64,000 nt of DNA from VRUE01 sp963702955. Its GTDB lineage: Bacteria; Actinomycetota; Thermoleophilia; Solirubrobacterales; 70-9. Of the stretch, positions 63,762-64,000 are shown piece by piece. Both the position numbers and the translations under genes were made by a program. How positions within the stretch are numbered: the stretch's first letter is position 1; each line of letters begins with the position of its first letter. The notes beneath the pieces are model-generated. The model was not told the origin of the DNA. It saw nothing but the letters and a program-made list of their open reading frames with translations, and did not search any database. Location of the stretch: positions 2,418,001-2,482,000 of the forward strand of contig OY969774.1 of the NCBI GenBank assembly GCA_963702955.1. Direction: 5' to 3'.

Positions 63762-64000
63762 ATGGGGGTCGATGCCGGCGGGGGTCGATCAACTGCGCGG
63801 CGGGAAAAGGCGATGGCGGACCGGGCGGGACGACAGCACGGTGTCGTATCCCGGCGCCAGTTGCTCGCCTGGGGGCTGAGTGCCCGCACGATCGATCGAC
63901 GGCTCGAAGCGGGCCGTCTGCACCTGCTGTATCGCGGCGTCTACGCGTACGGCCGCGCCCCGATCAACCAACGAGGCCAGTGGCTCGCTGCCGTGCTCGC
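63762..64000 (+). CDS. AbiEi-antitoxin-like winged-helix/DUF559 protein, partial
   Basis: The frame runs off the right edge after 79 residues. RQHGVVSRRQLLAWGLSART, then RRLEAGRLHLLYRGVYAYG, is the N-terminal winged helix of AbiEi-antitoxin-like domains. In actinobacteria of this group it is commonly fused to a C-terminal DUF559 (endonuclease-like) domain, which cannot be seen here. ATG 63762 is used; ATG 63813 is an alternative start closer to the domain. Many such genomes hold dozens of copies of this family, of unknown role. Confidence 0.7.
   Translation, partial: MGVDAGGGRSTARREKAMADRAGRQHGVVSRRQLLAWGLSARTIDRRLEAGRLHLLYRGVYAYGRAPINQRGQWLAAVL

Overview
The window is high-GC DNA with dense, short-gapped genes on both strands. 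The gene content fits a free-living actinobacterium, most likely of the Thermoleophilia/Solirubrobacterales type: an F420-type LLM oxidoreductase, an EthA-like Baeyer-Villiger monooxygenase, TreT-type trehalose synthase, a DUF5679 zinc-ribbon protein, CtpE-like P-type ATPase, three-subunit proton-translocating transhydrogenase and a partial DUF559/AbiEi-type protein at the right edge. This placement is an inference from family content; there is no rRNA or other phylogenetic marker. I saw no tRNA, rRNA, CRISPR array, phage or IS transposase. No stretch longer than about 210 bases lacks a gene.

Layout. 1-6.5 kb: TMEM175-like channel (cut by the left edge), a secreted barrel protein, two NAD(P)H reductases, a VOC remnant, a DHFR-like protein, ethA with a palindrome just upstream, and a 5'-3' exonuclease. 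6.5-11 kb: an ABC exporter, a secreted plastocyanin-like protein overlapping a Tat-exported multicopper oxidase, cutA and a small ABM-like protein. 11-16 kb: a vapBC toxin-antitoxin pair, glyoxalase, hydrolase, class A penicillin-binding protein and a second ABC exporter. 17-20.7 kb: a GNAT/ADP-forming acyl-CoA synthetase fusion divergent from a class II HDAC-type deacetylase. 20.7-26 kb: uppP, envelope proteins and a third ABC exporter. 26-32 kb: a two-component system with two COG4705-like membrane proteins. 32-40 kb: a decayed GH114 gene, alcohol dehydrogenase, trehalose synthase, universal stress protein, flavoprotein, rRNA/tRNA methyltransferase and an NlpC/P60 cell-wall hydrolase. 40-45 kb: persulfide dioxygenase-like protein, acetate permease plus acetyl-CoA synthetase, and an ion channel with an atypical filter. 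45-54 kb: MarR/MFS pair, methylthioadenosine salvage with a permease, and assorted housekeeping genes. 54-64 kb: thiolase, enoyl-CoA hydratase, thioesterase, P-type ATPase, F420-type oxidoreductase and pntAA-pntAB-pntB.

How parts work together. Acetate uptake (satP), activation (acs) and a probable acetylation/deacetylation switch (Pat-like/AcuC-like pair) all lie in this window; Acs carries the lysine motif that is the classical target of such switches. Cupredoxin and multicopper oxidase form an extracytoplasmic copper redox pair. Thiolase, hydratase and thioesterase suggest acyl-CoA metabolism.

Most unusual content. At least three families of short inverted-repeat elements sit at gene 3' ends, often with the stop codon of one or both flanking genes inside the stem. 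One pair (about 100 bp each, at 56864-56962 and 57226-57328) shares a 69-nt core (63 of 69 positions identical by eye) enclosed by stems whose sequences differ between copies yet remain self-complementary. They flank a truncated gene. Another pair (10304-10347 and 44415-44450) shows a compensatory base-pair exchange around an invariant CATA loop. These are the best candidates here for an undescribed structured repeat system.
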